This document shows positions 14,718 through 22,461 of a stretch of DNA of 32,026 nucleotides, piece after piece. Position numbers and translations under genes: made by a program. Under the pieces are notes generated by a model. That model did no database searches and was not told the origin of the DNA. It saw only the letters and a program-made list of their open reading frames with translations. The first letter of the stretch is position 1, and each line of letters begins with the position of its first letter. Source of the stretch: Acidobacteriaceae bacterium (GTDB lineage Bacteria; Acidobacteriota; Terriglobia; Terriglobales; Acidobacteriaceae); assembly GCA_003140075.1 (NCBI GenBank), contig PLIO01000161.1, positions 1 to 32,026 of the forward strand, read 5' to 3'.

Positions 14718-14737
14718 TTGTTACGAATTCCGAACAA
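14718..14737 (+). promoter_or_regulatory. 20-bp operator-like motif, copy 3
   Basis: TTGTTACGAATTCCGAACAA, a full match to the consensus. Its arms TTGTT/AACAA and the central GAATTC make it the most symmetric copy. It starts 105 bases before the start codon of the secreted peptide gene and lies just after the stop of paralog A. Confidence 0.6.
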
Positions 14738-14822
14738 GATACGGGCCGTCCGTGCTCTGTTCGGTTAGGCAGGCACCGTGAAAGTATCACGTTTCGCTTT
14801 TCCAAAACAAGGAGAAACAACT

Positions 14823-14957
14823 GTGAAACGCCTGCTACTCGTCGCTGCTGCAGCCCTTCTTTTCCTGAATACACTGGTAGTTCCAACGATAGCCCATGCC
14901 GATGGCGGAAGTGGCGGCGGCAACTGTTCCGGCAGTACTGGCTTGTGCAAGCCGTAA
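14823..14957 (+). CDS. Tiny secreted two-cysteine peptide precursor (44 residues)
   Basis: Starting at GTG 14823, with AAGGAG eight bases upstream, the frame encodes a classic signal peptide (MKRLLLVAAAALLFLNTLVV, then PTIAHA) and, after a predicted cut at residue 26, an 18-residue glycine-rich mature part, DGGSGGGNCSGSTGLCKP, with cysteines at precursor positions 35 and 42 that could form a disulfide. It is too short for ordinary gene calling but has a strong ribosome-binding site. It sits between two paralogous membrane proteins and downstream of an operator-like motif shared with the XRE regulator. A signalling or antimicrobial peptide is possible; no known family was recognised, and function is unproven. 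Confidence 0.7.
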   Translation: MKRLLLVAAAALLFLNTLVVPTIAHADGGSGGGNCSGSTGLCKP

Positions 14958-15000
14958 GTCGAGAGGCAGTTACAAAAAACGAACGCAGCTCACGAAGGTG

Positions 15001-15029
15001 TTGCCGACTCTGCCGTTCGGCGGTATAGT
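15001..15029 (+). promoter_or_regulatory. Promoter of the second seven-helix paralog
   Basis: TTGCCG (15001-15006), 17 bases, TATAGT (15024-15029), with an expected start near 15036 and a leader of about eight bases. TTCGGC (15017-15022) and GCCGAA (15030-15035) form an inverted repeat around the -10 box. Confidence 0.65.
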
Positions 15030-15043
15030 GCCGAACGACGGTT

Positions 15044-15805
15044 ATGCTGCAACCGCATTCACTTTTGTGGCACTACTTGTGGGTCGCACCCAACGTGCTG
15101 CTCGTCGTTCTTGCCTTCCTGATGCGAAGGCGTGGACTTCACAGGGAGTTCCCGGCTTTCTTCTGTTACGCCATTTTTGAGGCGGTGGGAGGAATAGCCA
15201 TCTATGCCATAGACGTGAGTCCGTCGATCTCCGGCCCGGTTTATTGGTGGAGCTACTTTGTTTTCTTGGTCGTTGAAGTTTTCGTAAAGTTCATCGTCAT
15301 TGGTGAGGTTTTTACTCACCTCTTGCGTCAGTACCCTCCGCTTGGCAGAACGGCGAAGGCACTCGTTAGTGCCGTCGGCATCGTTCTCGTATTTGCGGCG
15401 ACGATCGTCGCTACGCACGCGAATCCCACGACGTTCTGGCTGATTTCCGCCACGCGCATTCTGGGTAGAAGCGTAAGTGTGGTGCAGTGTGGATTAATTC
15501 TTTCTCTTCTTATCTTCGCCGCTCACTTTCACCTGAGGTGGGACCGCTCTGTTTTTGGTATCGTCCTTGGCCTCGGTATCGTCGCCGGGGTCTATGTGGC
15601 CTATTGGGCCCTGATGACCGAATGGCTCTTTGGGCAGAGAACCTACCTTCTAGATTTTCTCAACATGGCCACGTACCACCTCTGCGTGCTGATTTGGTTT
15701 TATTACCTCCTCGTCCCCCAGAAGAGTGCCACTACGTCTGCGGCTCCTTTGCCCGAGAATAATCTCGACATCTGGAACCGGGAACTGGAGCGTTTACTAC
15801 AATAA
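15044..15805 (+). CDS. Seven-helix integral membrane protein, paralog B
   Basis: The 253-residue paralog of the protein at 13908 shares MLQPHS-LWHYLWV, RRRGLH-FPAF, the mid-protein charged loop before LRQYPPLGRTAK, YLLDFLNMATYHLCVLIWFYYLL and the same seven-helix layout. The tail differs, ending NNLDIWNRELERLLQ. Codon and base use match the neighbours, so this is an old tandem duplication rather than a recent import. The promoter-to-start block is nearly identical to that of paralog A. Its stop overlaps the next start (TAATG), giving translational coupling with 15805-16344. Function unknown. Confidence 0.83.
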   Translation: MLQPHSLLWHYLWVAPNVLLVVLAFLMRRRGLHREFPAFFCYAIFEAVGGIAIYAIDVSPSISGPVYWWSYFVFLVVEVFVKFIVIGEVFTHLLRQYPPLGRTAKALVSAVGIVLVFAATIVATHANPTTFWLISATRILGRSVSVVQCGLILSLLIFAAHFHLRWDRSVFGIVLGLGIVAGVYVAYWALMTEWLFGQRTYLLDFLNMATYHLCVLIWFYYLLVPQKSATTSAAPLPENNLDIWNRELERLLQ

Positions 15806-16344
15806 TGAATCTGGCCATCGTCCTTGTCATTGCCGCTGTACTTGCGCTGAGTATTATTCTGCGCCTCGCTGTAACGCAAAGCCTGCAGGCCAAGAGAAGC
15901 GCCAACCTGGCCGGCGCGATCCGTCCAATCGACATTGAAGCGTTCCGCAATTTGATCAACCCTGCCGAGGACGAATACCTGCGGCGTCGTCTGCCGCCGG
16001 CGCAGTTTCGTCTGGTGCGCCGTGAGCGTCTGCGCGCCATGGCCGTCTATGCTCAGGCTGCAGGAAGAAACGCCGCAGTGCTGGTGCGCGTGGGTGAGGC
16101 AGCCCTAGCTAGCGGCGATCCGCGAGTTGCCGAAGCGGCTCACCAACTGGTGAGCGATGCGCTTCTACTCCGCCGCAATACCACCGTGGCGCTGGCGCGG
16201 ATCTACCTGGCATTGGCTTGGCCGAACTCCAGGTTCGCTGCAGTGCGAGTGGTCGACCGCTATGAGCAGGTGAGCGGCACGGCGATGCTCCTGGGGCGAC
16301 TACAAAATCCTGCCGTCCCGGTTCGCCTGTCCGCTCTGTCCTAG
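15805..16344 (+). CDS. Membrane-anchored helical protein, coupled to paralog B
   Basis: The 179-residue protein begins with one transmembrane anchor (residues 3-22) and continues as an Arg/Ala-rich helical domain (NPAEDEYLRRRLPPAQFRLVRRERLRAM and helical hairpins after it) that could be a TPR-like or HEAT-like fold on the cytoplasmic face. The ATG shares one base with the stop of the preceding gene (TAATG), so the two are almost certainly translated together, which suggests the proteins act as a pair. No named family was recognised. Confidence 0.78.
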   Translation: MNLAIVLVIAAVLALSIILRLAVTQSLQAKRSANLAGAIRPIDIEAFRNLINPAEDEYLRRRLPPAQFRLVRRERLRAMAVYAQAAGRNAAVLVRVGEAALASGDPRVAEAAHQLVSDALLLRRNTTVALARIYLALAWPNSRFAAVRVVDRYEQVSGTAMLLGRLQNPAVPVRLSALS

Positions 16345-16347
16345 AGG

Positions 16348-16363
16348 TGTGACAGATGTCACA
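16348..16363. promoter_or_regulatory. CRP-like dyad TGTGACA-GA-TGTCACA
   Basis: A perfect 7-bp dyad that also fits the CRP consensus TGTGA-N6-TCACA exactly. It lies 219 bases upstream of the TonB-dependent receptor gene and just after the stop of the coupled gene. CRP/FNR-family control of nutrient receptors is common; the cognate regulator is not in this window. Confidence 0.55.
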
Positions 16364-16581
16364 GACACCACAGCGGTGTTTGTGCGAAACTTTTGCCCGG
16401 CGTCTCCGTTTGCGGGTTAACTCTTACACCACCCCTTATCAGTCCCGCCTTGTTTTCGCTGCCTCTTCTGGTGTAAAAACCAGCGGGACCTAATCGCCCG
16501 GAATCTCGTGAACATTTCTGCCGCTCGCCGTTGGAGTTGTTTCTGCCAGCACCTTGAAGTGCCGGAGTCAGGGGACATTCT

Positions 16582-19500
16582 ATGATCCGCAGGATCACCA
16601 TGCACAGCCTGAAAGCCTTTTCCCTCTCACTGTTTGCCCTATTGCTTTGCTCCATCGCCTTGGGGCAGGGCGGCGTCGCCACGGGCGATCTGCTTGTAAC
16701 GGTGAAGGATCCCAAGGGGAGTCTTGTGACCAACGCCACGGTCACGGTGAGCGACCTTGCCAAAGGCTTGGAGCGCAGCGCCACCGGCGACGGCCAAGGC
16801 GGCTACAGCGCCCGACTGCTTCCGCCGGGCACTTATACGGTCACGGTGCAAGCGCCCGGCTTTGGCAAGGCCGAAGCCAGGGATGTCGGCATCACGGTCG
16901 GCGGACTAGTGGAGCTTCCGGTTGAGCTCGCAGTGGCTACCGGCAAAGAAGTGGTAGAAGTCAGCTCCCAGGCGGAATTGGTGGAGACGTCGCGCACCTC
17001 GACCACGGACACGATCGGACAGCGCCGCATCGACAATCTGCCGATCAACGGCCGCAATTACATCAACTTCACGCTGACCGATTCGCAGGTGGTACGCGAC
17101 AACGCCCCGAACACCGGTGCCGCGCCCACTTCCGGCCTAAACATGAGCGGCCAGCGCGCGCGCTCGAACCTGGTGAATGTCGATGGCGCCGACGCCACCG
17201 ACAACTCCACCAACGGCGTGCGCTCCACCGTTTCTCAGGAGGCGGTGCAGGAATTCCAGATCATCACCAATAGTTACAGCGCCGAATATGGCCGCGCCGC
17301 GGGCGGGGTGGTCAACATCATCACGCGCTCGGGATCGAATGATTTCCACGGCGACGTCTACGGCTACCTGCGTAACCGGAATTTTCAAGCGGTGAACCCG
17401 TTCAGCACGGTTCCGAATCCCGCTTACACCCGCGTTCAGGCCGGTGCCGCTTTCGGTGGACCGATCAAGAAGGACAAGACCTACTATTATTTCTCGTACG
17501 AGGTTACGCGGCGGCATGAGACCGGATTTTCAGACATCGGCCAGGGCAACTTCGGACTGGTGCCCTTCGACGCGTCGCCCTTCTTTGGCGCTCCCGCGGG
17601 AGCGTTTGGGATTCAAGTTACGCCAGAACAGGCGGACTTCCTCAGCACCCCCGGACTGCCCTTATCTCTGCTCCAGGAGTACGCGATCACGACGGGAGCA
17701 GCCTCCGGCCTTGCCGTCAACGGCAGTTATCCGGCAGCTTTTGGGCTGTTAGTTGGCGCTCCCGGAGGACTGCCCGCTCCCACCAATGGAAGCAATCCTC
17801 TGGCGCAATTTATTACATCGTGCAACAGTTCGGCGCCGCTCTGCAACGGTGTTCCTACGTCTTTCACATCGCTGAGCTCGCAAGTTGGCAATTTTCCGGT
17901 GTTCGAAGGCACCAGCCTTTACTCACTGCGGATTGACCATAACGTGAACAACAACAACCGGCTGACGCTGCGGGCGAACGTGAGTCCGAGTACGGTGACG
18001 GGAATTGAGGTCAGCGGTCAAGATCAACCCTTCGGGCAAAACGCATACTCGCGCACCTCGCAACAGACATACCGCGACGTGAGCGGAGTCGTGAAAGACA
18101 CATGGACCCTCGGCACCAACAAGGTCAATGAGTTTACTTTTCAATATGCGCGCCGCGGGCTTTCTTATTTCTACAATACGCAGATTCCAAGCGGCTCCGA
18201 CCCTGCCGTAAACATTCCGGGTTTCGCCTATTTCGGCCGCGAGCCCTATTCCTACATCCAGCGAGTAGAACAGCGCTACCAGTTCACTGACAATTTCTCC
18301 TGGACGATCGGCAGGCATCAGACCAAGTTCGGCGTGGATTTCAACTATCTGCCTCTCACCGCGACGTTCACAGTGAATTACGGCGGAGTTTACGACTTCG
18401 GCTCTATCAGTGCTGCCGATCTTGGATTTTCCGTGACCGGCCTCGCCATTCCTGGATTAAACGCCGTGCAGGCTTACGGTGCGGGACTTCCCGGAGACTT
18501 CATCCAGGGCTTCGGCAGCCCAAGCGATTCATTCAGTAACAAGCCGCTGGGCGCGTTCTGGCAGGATTCCTGGCGGGTCAGCCCTAAGCTCACGCTAAAC
18601 TACGGCGTCCGTTACGACGTCGAGTTTGCACCGCAGTTCAAGCCGCCGGATGCACTTGCGCTGGCAGGATACAACTTCCTGGGACTGCAAAAGGGAATCC
18701 AGACCGATACCAACAACGTCCAGCCCCGCTTTGGCCTGGCGTGGGATCCGAAAGGCGACGGCAAAACCGTGGTCCGCGCCTCCTACGGCATCTTCTATGA
18801 CCATCCGCTGCTCGGCCTCTACTTCCTAGGAGACGCTTCCGACGGGTCCACTAGCGGCCAGTTGGCGTTCGCCGGAACGGGAGGGTGCAGCGGGGCCGGC
18901 AGCCCAAGCAACCTAAACGCAATCCCGATTTTTCAGGGACTGCCCATCAACGTTCCCAGCTTGGCCAATCCCTGCGCCGCTTCTATCAACCCAGCGGTCA
19001 CCAGCGCTCTGGGATTTCTTCCGAACCAGCAGCAATTTCAAGCTTTGAATTTTCCCCAGTCGATTTTTCTCAACCAGAACTATTTGAGTTCTTCGTCGCC
19101 CCTGGCGCTGGCCTTCCAGCCCTTTGGCTATCCGCAGTCCAAGAACTTTGTCTACGCCTATTCGCAGCAGGTTAATTTTAGTATCGAGCGCGATCTGGGC
19201 GATGGTTTTGCTTTCAGCCTGGCCTACAACTTCAACGGCGGGCGCCATCTCAACCGGCCGATCAACGCCAACACGATCCGTGGCGATCTGATGATCGACA
19301 ATTACGAGACAGCCCTGGCGGCTGGCCAAACTCCAAGTAGTCCCTTTACGGTGAGTGGCTGCGGCCTCGCGGGCACGACTCCTTACGTCGATTCCTCGCT
19401 CATGAACTTCTTCCGTCCGTCCGGGTTGAACCCGTCGGTTGCCGCTTTTTACCTCTCAAGCGTACCGGGCGGCGCAGCCTGCGTGGGCCTGGCGCAAAGC

Positions 19501-20328
19501 GTTCTGCAGAGCTTGGTCCCTCAGGGTTTCAATGCCAATTGCGATCCCACTTCGCTCGCCAACTGCGTCCCGTTCGGCGACATGGACGCTAACTACTCGA
19601 ACGGCAGTTCCGTGTATCATGGTCTCACCGCCAACCTGCGCAAGCGCTTCAGGAGCCACTACGAATTTCTGGCTTCTTACACCTGGTCCCACGCCATCGA
19701 CGATTCGACCGATCTACAGTCCACCCTCACGCCGCAGGACAGCTACTTCCCCTCCGCGGACCGTTCCACGTCCCTGTTCGATCAACGCCAGCGCTTCGTC
19801 TTCAGCGGCGTCTACCAGTCGGGTAGGCTTGGGGGAAATGGCTTCAGCAGCAAGTTCTTCAGCAATTGGACTTTGGCTCCCATCATCGAGGTTGCGTCCG
19901 GCCGGCCTTTTAATATCATCACCGGCAACGACGACAATCTGCAGCTATCCTCGCTGACGGGCCGGCCCAACACTTTCGTCAACGCGGGATGTACCGCTCT
20001 TGGCTATCCTTCGGTACCGTCGAAGTACTCTCCAACGGGAGTTTTCCAGGAACCTTGCGGCGCGGACTTCAACGGAACGCTCCAGTCTCTCGACGGCAAC
20101 CTGGGCCGCAATGCCGGCCTTCAGCCCTGGACGATCTTCAACGACATGCGCGTGGCCAAGCGGATTTATTTCAGCGAACGCTACAACATGGACTTGATCG
20201 CCGACATGTTCAACATCGCCAACCGGTATAACGTGGCCGCTGTCAGCCCGCTGTTTACCAACGCCGGCCAGGCCACGGCGGCTTACGATCCGCGGCAGTT
20301 CCAGTTCGCGTTGAAATTCAACTGGTAG
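16582..20328 (+). CDS. Oar-like TonB-dependent outer-membrane receptor
   Basis: The 1248-residue protein has a signal peptide (to about residue 29, LCSIALGQ), a carboxypeptidase-regulatory-like (Cna-B-type) domain (about 33-115, ending PPGTYTVTVQAPGFGKA), a plug domain (about 125-250, with RRIDNLPINGRNY and VNIITRSGSNDFHG) and a long 22-strand-type barrel ending in the aromatic FNW, the C-terminal signal for the BAM machinery. The size and layout are those of the Oar-like receptors expanded in Acidobacteriota, thought to import oligosaccharides or other large substrates using TonB. AGGGGA six bases before the ATG at 16582 supports this start. A CRP-like dyad precedes it and a hairpin follows it. 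Confidence 0.93.
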   Translation: MIRRITMHSLKAFSLSLFALLLCSIALGQGGVATGDLLVTVKDPKGSLVTNATVTVSDLAKGLERSATGDGQGGYSARLLPPGTYTVTVQAPGFGKAEARDVGITVGGLVELPVELAVATGKEVVEVSSQAELVETSRTSTTDTIGQRRIDNLPINGRNYINFTLTDSQVVRDNAPNTGAAPTSGLNMSGQRARSNLVNVDGADATDNSTNGVRSTVSQEAVQEFQIITNSYSAEYGRAAGGVVNIITRSGSNDFHGDVYGYLRNRNFQAVNPFSTVPNPAYTRVQAGAAFGGPIKKDKTYYYFSYEVTRRHETGFSDIGQGNFGLVPFDASPFFGAPAGAFGIQVTPEQADFLSTPGLPLSLLQEYAITTGAASGLAVNGSYPAAFGLLVGAPGGLPAPTNGSNPLAQFITSCNSSAPLCNGVPTSFTSLSSQVGNFPVFEGTSLYSLRIDHNVNNNNRLTLRANVSPSTVTGIEVSGQDQPFGQNAYSRTSQQTYRDVSGVVKDTWTLGTNKVNEFTFQYARRGLSYFYNTQIPSGSDPAVNIPGFAYFGREPYSYIQRVEQRYQFTDNFSWTIGRHQTKFGVDFNYLPLTATFTVNYGGVYDFGSISAADLGFSVTGLAIPGLNAVQAYGAGLPGDFIQGFGSPSDSFSNKPLGAFWQDSWRVSPKLTLNYGVRYDVEFAPQFKPPDALALAGYNFLGLQKGIQTDTNNVQPRFGLAWDPKGDGKTVVRASYGIFYDHPLLGLYFLGDASDGSTSGQLAFAGTGGCSGAGSPSNLNAIPIFQGLPINVPSLANPCAASINPAVTSALGFLPNQQQFQALNFPQSIFLNQNYLSSSSPLALAFQPFGYPQSKNFVYAYSQQVNFSIERDLGDGFAFSLAYNFNGGRHLNRPINANTIRGDLMIDNYETALAAGQTPSSPFTVSGCGLAGTTPYVDSSLMNFFRPSGLNPSVAAFYLSSVPGGAACVGLAQSVLQSLVPQGFNANCDPTSLANCVPFGDMDANYSNGSSVYHGLTANLRKRFRSHYEFLASYTWSHAIDDSTDLQSTLTPQDSYFPSADRSTSLFDQRQRFVFSGVYQSGRLGGNGFSSKFFSNWTLAPIIEVASGRPFNIITGNDDNLQLSSLTGRPNTFVNAGCTALGYPSVPSKYSPTGVFQEPCGADFNGTLQSLDGNLGRNAGLQPWTIFNDMRVAKRIYFSERYNMDLIADMFNIANRYNVAAVSPLFTNAGQATAAYDPRQFQFALKFNW

Positions 20329-20353
20329 GTTTGGTTTCTAAATCGGCCATCGT

Positions 20354-20381
20354 CTGGATTCCGTGACTCCACGGAATCCAG
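20354..20381 (+). terminator. Strong hairpin after the TonB receptor gene
   Basis: CTGGATTCCGTG-actc-CACGGAATCCAG, a perfect 12-bp stem with a 4-base loop, 25 bases after the stop. There is no U-tract, so it may stabilise the 3' end or work with Rho rather than be an intrinsic terminator. Confidence 0.6.
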
Positions 20382-20495
20382 GCCATACGCTGCTGCGGAT
20401 CGCGCTACGAAAGCCCGAAGCGGCGGCCCCGCCGCTAACCGGGTGCTACACTTTCCTTTCACCATCCTTGGCGCTTGCCCGGAGTTTGTTTCCCA

Positions 20496-21155
20496 ATGTC
20501 CCAACCCTATACACCAACGCCGCGGACCCGTCTGGTCCGCGAAGCGGAGCGCGCCGTTTATGATCGCGAAGCCGCGTATCGCATCCTCGATGAAGGATTT
20601 CTTTGCCATGCCGGATTCGTCGCCGACGGCCAGCCTTTTGTGATTCCCACATCTTACGGGCGCAGAGACGACAACTTGTATATTCACGGCTCCGCCGCCA
20701 GCCGCATGTTGCGGCAGATAAAGGACGGCGTCCCGGTCTGCATTACGGTTACGTTGCTCGATGGACTGGTGCTCGCGCGCTCCATTTTTAATCACTCAAT
20801 GAACTATCGCTCGGTGGTGGTGCTGGGAAAGGCGACTTTGGTGGATGATCCGGGGGAAAAACTCGAGGCCTTGCGGCTGCTGTCCGAACACATAATTCCC
20901 GGGCGTTGGGCGGACTCGCGGCAGCCTAATGAGCGTGAACTGAAAGCGACGTCCGTGTTGCGCGTTCCAATCGAGGAATTCTCAGCGAAGGTGCGGGTCG
21001 GGCCGCCGATCGACGATGAAGAAGATTATTCTTTCCCCACTTGGGCGGGCGTGGTGCCGCTGGAAATGGTGGCAGGCGCGCCGATTGACGATCCGCGGCT
21101 CGATCCGGCGCGGGAGGTTCCGGCTTACGCGAGACAATACAACCGAAAGCCATAG
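20496..21155 (+). CDS. Pyridoxamine 5'-phosphate oxidase-like flavin-binding protein
   Basis: The 219-residue protein resembles the PPOX-like split-barrel group that binds FMN or F420 (Pyridox_ox_2/NimA-like): N-terminal helix with RLVREAERAVYDREAAYRIL, then FLCHAGFVADGQPFVIPTSY, LYIHGSAASRM (phosphate-contact region) and NYRSVVVLGKATLV. Members include nitroimidazole reductases and uncharacterised oxidoreductases; substrate unknown. The ATG at 20496 is chosen; an in-frame TTG at 20475 would add seven unlike residues. GGAG sits 13 bases upstream, so the ribosome-binding site is only fair. Confidence 0.85.
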   Translation: MSQPYTPTPRTRLVREAERAVYDREAAYRILDEGFLCHAGFVADGQPFVIPTSYGRRDDNLYIHGSAASRMLRQIKDGVPVCITVTLLDGLVLARSIFNHSMNYRSVVVLGKATLVDDPGEKLEALRLLSEHIIPGRWADSRQPNERELKATSVLRVPIEEFSAKVRVGPPIDDEEDYSFPTWAGVVPLEMVAGAPIDDPRLDPAREVPAYARQYNRKP

Positions 21156-21166
21156 TGGAAAAATGC

Positions 21167-21219
21167 TTGACTCCTTGGGTAAAGACAATTATCTTTACTG
21201 TAAAGAATAAAAGTAAAGA
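21167..21219 (+). promoter_or_regulatory. VapBC promoter with four GTAAAGA boxes
   Basis: Promoter TTGACT (21167-21172), 17 bases, TATCTT (21190-21195). Four copies of GTAAAGA overlap it: 21179-21185 (+), 21192-21198 (reverse, TCTTTAC), 21200-21206 (+) and 21213-21219 (+). The middle pair form the palindrome TCTTTAC-t-GTAAAGA, and the last box runs into the start codon. This is the expected layout for autorepression by an AbrB-type antitoxin. Confidence 0.7.
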
Positions 21220-21470
21220 TGAAAAACTCCAGCACAATCAGCAGTAAGGGCCAGATTACCGTCCCGCAAGAGATTCGCAAACGTCTTGGGTTGGAAACCG
21301 GCGACCGCGTCGAATTTGTGGTAGAGGAGGGTCGCTACGTGATCCGGCCGGCCCGCTCGGAACCCAACCCCTTCGAAAAGTACATCGGAATCTTGGGCCC
21401 GTTCCCCGGCGGGGAAGAGGGGATAAAGGCCTGGATCGACGATATGCGAAGCGATAAAGATTACGAATGA
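21219..21470 (+). CDS. vapB: AbrB/SpoVT-type antitoxin (VapB-like)
   Basis: The 83-residue protein has the N-terminal swapped-hairpin DNA-binding domain (STISSKGQITVPQEIRKRLG, then GDRVEFVVEEGRYVIRP; residues 5-44) and a C-terminal tail (FEKYIGILGPFPGGEEGIKAWIDDMR) of the kind that wraps the partner toxin. Its last four bases overlap the start of the PIN-domain gene (ATGA), standard for an antitoxin-toxin operon. It should bind the GTAAAGA boxes in its own promoter. Confidence 0.9.
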   Translation: MKNSSTISSKGQITVPQEIRKRLGLETGDRVEFVVEEGRYVIRPARSEPNPFEKYIGILGPFPGGEEGIKAWIDDMRSDKDYE

Positions 21471-21877
21471 GGACGGCCCTTGACACCAACATCTTATCCC
21501 TATTCTGGTCGGGAGGACCGTTGGCCGACGCGATTGCCGCTCGGTTGTCGAAAGTTCGCGCGGAGGGAGCGCTGGTATTAAGCGCTCCAGTATTCGTCGA
21601 GCTTTCGGCCATTCCCACAGGCGACCCGCAGCGCGTTCAGAAATTGCTCAGGGAGATGACCATCACAGTCGATTTCGACCTTGGAGAAGATGTCTGGCAA
21701 TTAGCGGCGGCAAGCTTCGCGGCTTATGCTATCCGCCGCCGTTCCGGTGGAGGTCAGCCAAAGCGCTTGCCGGCGGACTTCGTAATCGCATCGCACGCGC
21801 TGCTGCAAGCCGACAGGCTGATGACCCGCGATGCCACGCGCTATGCTGTGGACTTCCCGAATCTTCGTCTGATTTGA
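21467..21877 (+). CDS. vapC: PIN-domain ribonuclease toxin (VapC-like)
   Basis: The 136-residue protein has the four acidic residues of the PIN-domain active site: D6 (ALDTN), E45 (FVELSA), D104 (LPADFVIASHA) and D122 (MTRDATRY). VapC toxins are Mg-dependent RNases that cut tRNA or rRNA when the antitoxin is degraded. It is translationally coupled to the AbrB-type antitoxin, and all the active-site residues are intact, so the toxin is probably functional. Confidence 0.92.
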   Translation: MRTALDTNILSLFWSGGPLADAIAARLSKVRAEGALVLSAPVFVELSAIPTGDPQRVQKLLREMTITVDFDLGEDVWQLAAASFAAYAIRRRSGGGQPKRLPADFVIASHALLQADRLMTRDATRYAVDFPNLRLI

Positions 21878-21985
21878 GTTCGCCCGGAACAGGAAACAGC
21901 TCACCTCGCTGCAAAGGCAGAACGCCGCAATTCCCAGACTGAACCCCGGAGCAATAATTTATTTAGCGTTTTGGCTATGCGTCAC

Positions 21986-22013
21986 TTGACTGCGTGTCGC
22001 CTCGGATTATAGT
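21986..22013 (+). promoter_or_regulatory. Promoter of the small secreted-protein gene
   Basis: TTGACT (21986-21991), 16 bases, TATAGT (22008-22013), followed by GGAGG about 15 bases later and the GTG start at 22038. The leader is about 18 bases. Confidence 0.7.
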
Positions 22014-22037
22014 CGCCTCATCCACGGAGGTGCGGAC

Positions 22038-22442
22038 GTGAAAGCCTTGGTTGCCATCGGGATTCTTGCAGCTACGGTCGCGGCACATGGGCAGGAAACA
22101 CCGAATGTTTATCTGACATCGAAATCGGTGGGCAACAATTGGAACGCGTTTCGCGACCAGTCGCAGGAGATGGCGAAGGACTTCGCCAAGGCTTGCCCAG
22201 AAGTACAAATCACAACGAGCCGGCAGGACGCCGATTATCAGGTGAGCCTCAACCACATCGAGGCTGGCTTGTTTGTGCGTGACAATCAGATTGCGGTCGA
22301 GGACATGCTCGGTACCGTGCTTTCGACCAAGGAAAAAAGCAGCATTAACAGCGGGGTCAAGGGAGCCTGCGCCTTGATTCTCGCCGACTGGAAAAACCCC
22401 AACAGACACCCGGCAAAGGCTGGTGAAGGGAATAAATGCTGA
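22038..22442 (+). CDS. Small secreted hypothetical protein
   Basis: The 134-residue protein begins with a signal peptide (to about residue 19, AAHGQ). The mature part resembles a small alpha/beta domain: VYLTSKSVGNNWNAFRDQSQEMAKDFAKACPEVQITTSRQDADYQVSLNHIE. The DADYQVSLNHI segment and the flanking helix recall periplasmic proteins that read out as DxDY beta strands. No named family was assigned. GTG start with GGAGG seven bases upstream and a near-consensus promoter. The next gene begins 20 bases after its stop, so the two form an operon. Confidence 0.78.
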   Translation: MKALVAIGILAATVAAHGQETPNVYLTSKSVGNNWNAFRDQSQEMAKDFAKACPEVQITTSRQDADYQVSLNHIEAGLFVRDNQIAVEDMLGTVLSTKEKSSINSGVKGACALILADWKNPNRHPAKAGEGNKC

Positions 22443-22461
22443 ATTCCAAAGGGGAGGTGTC

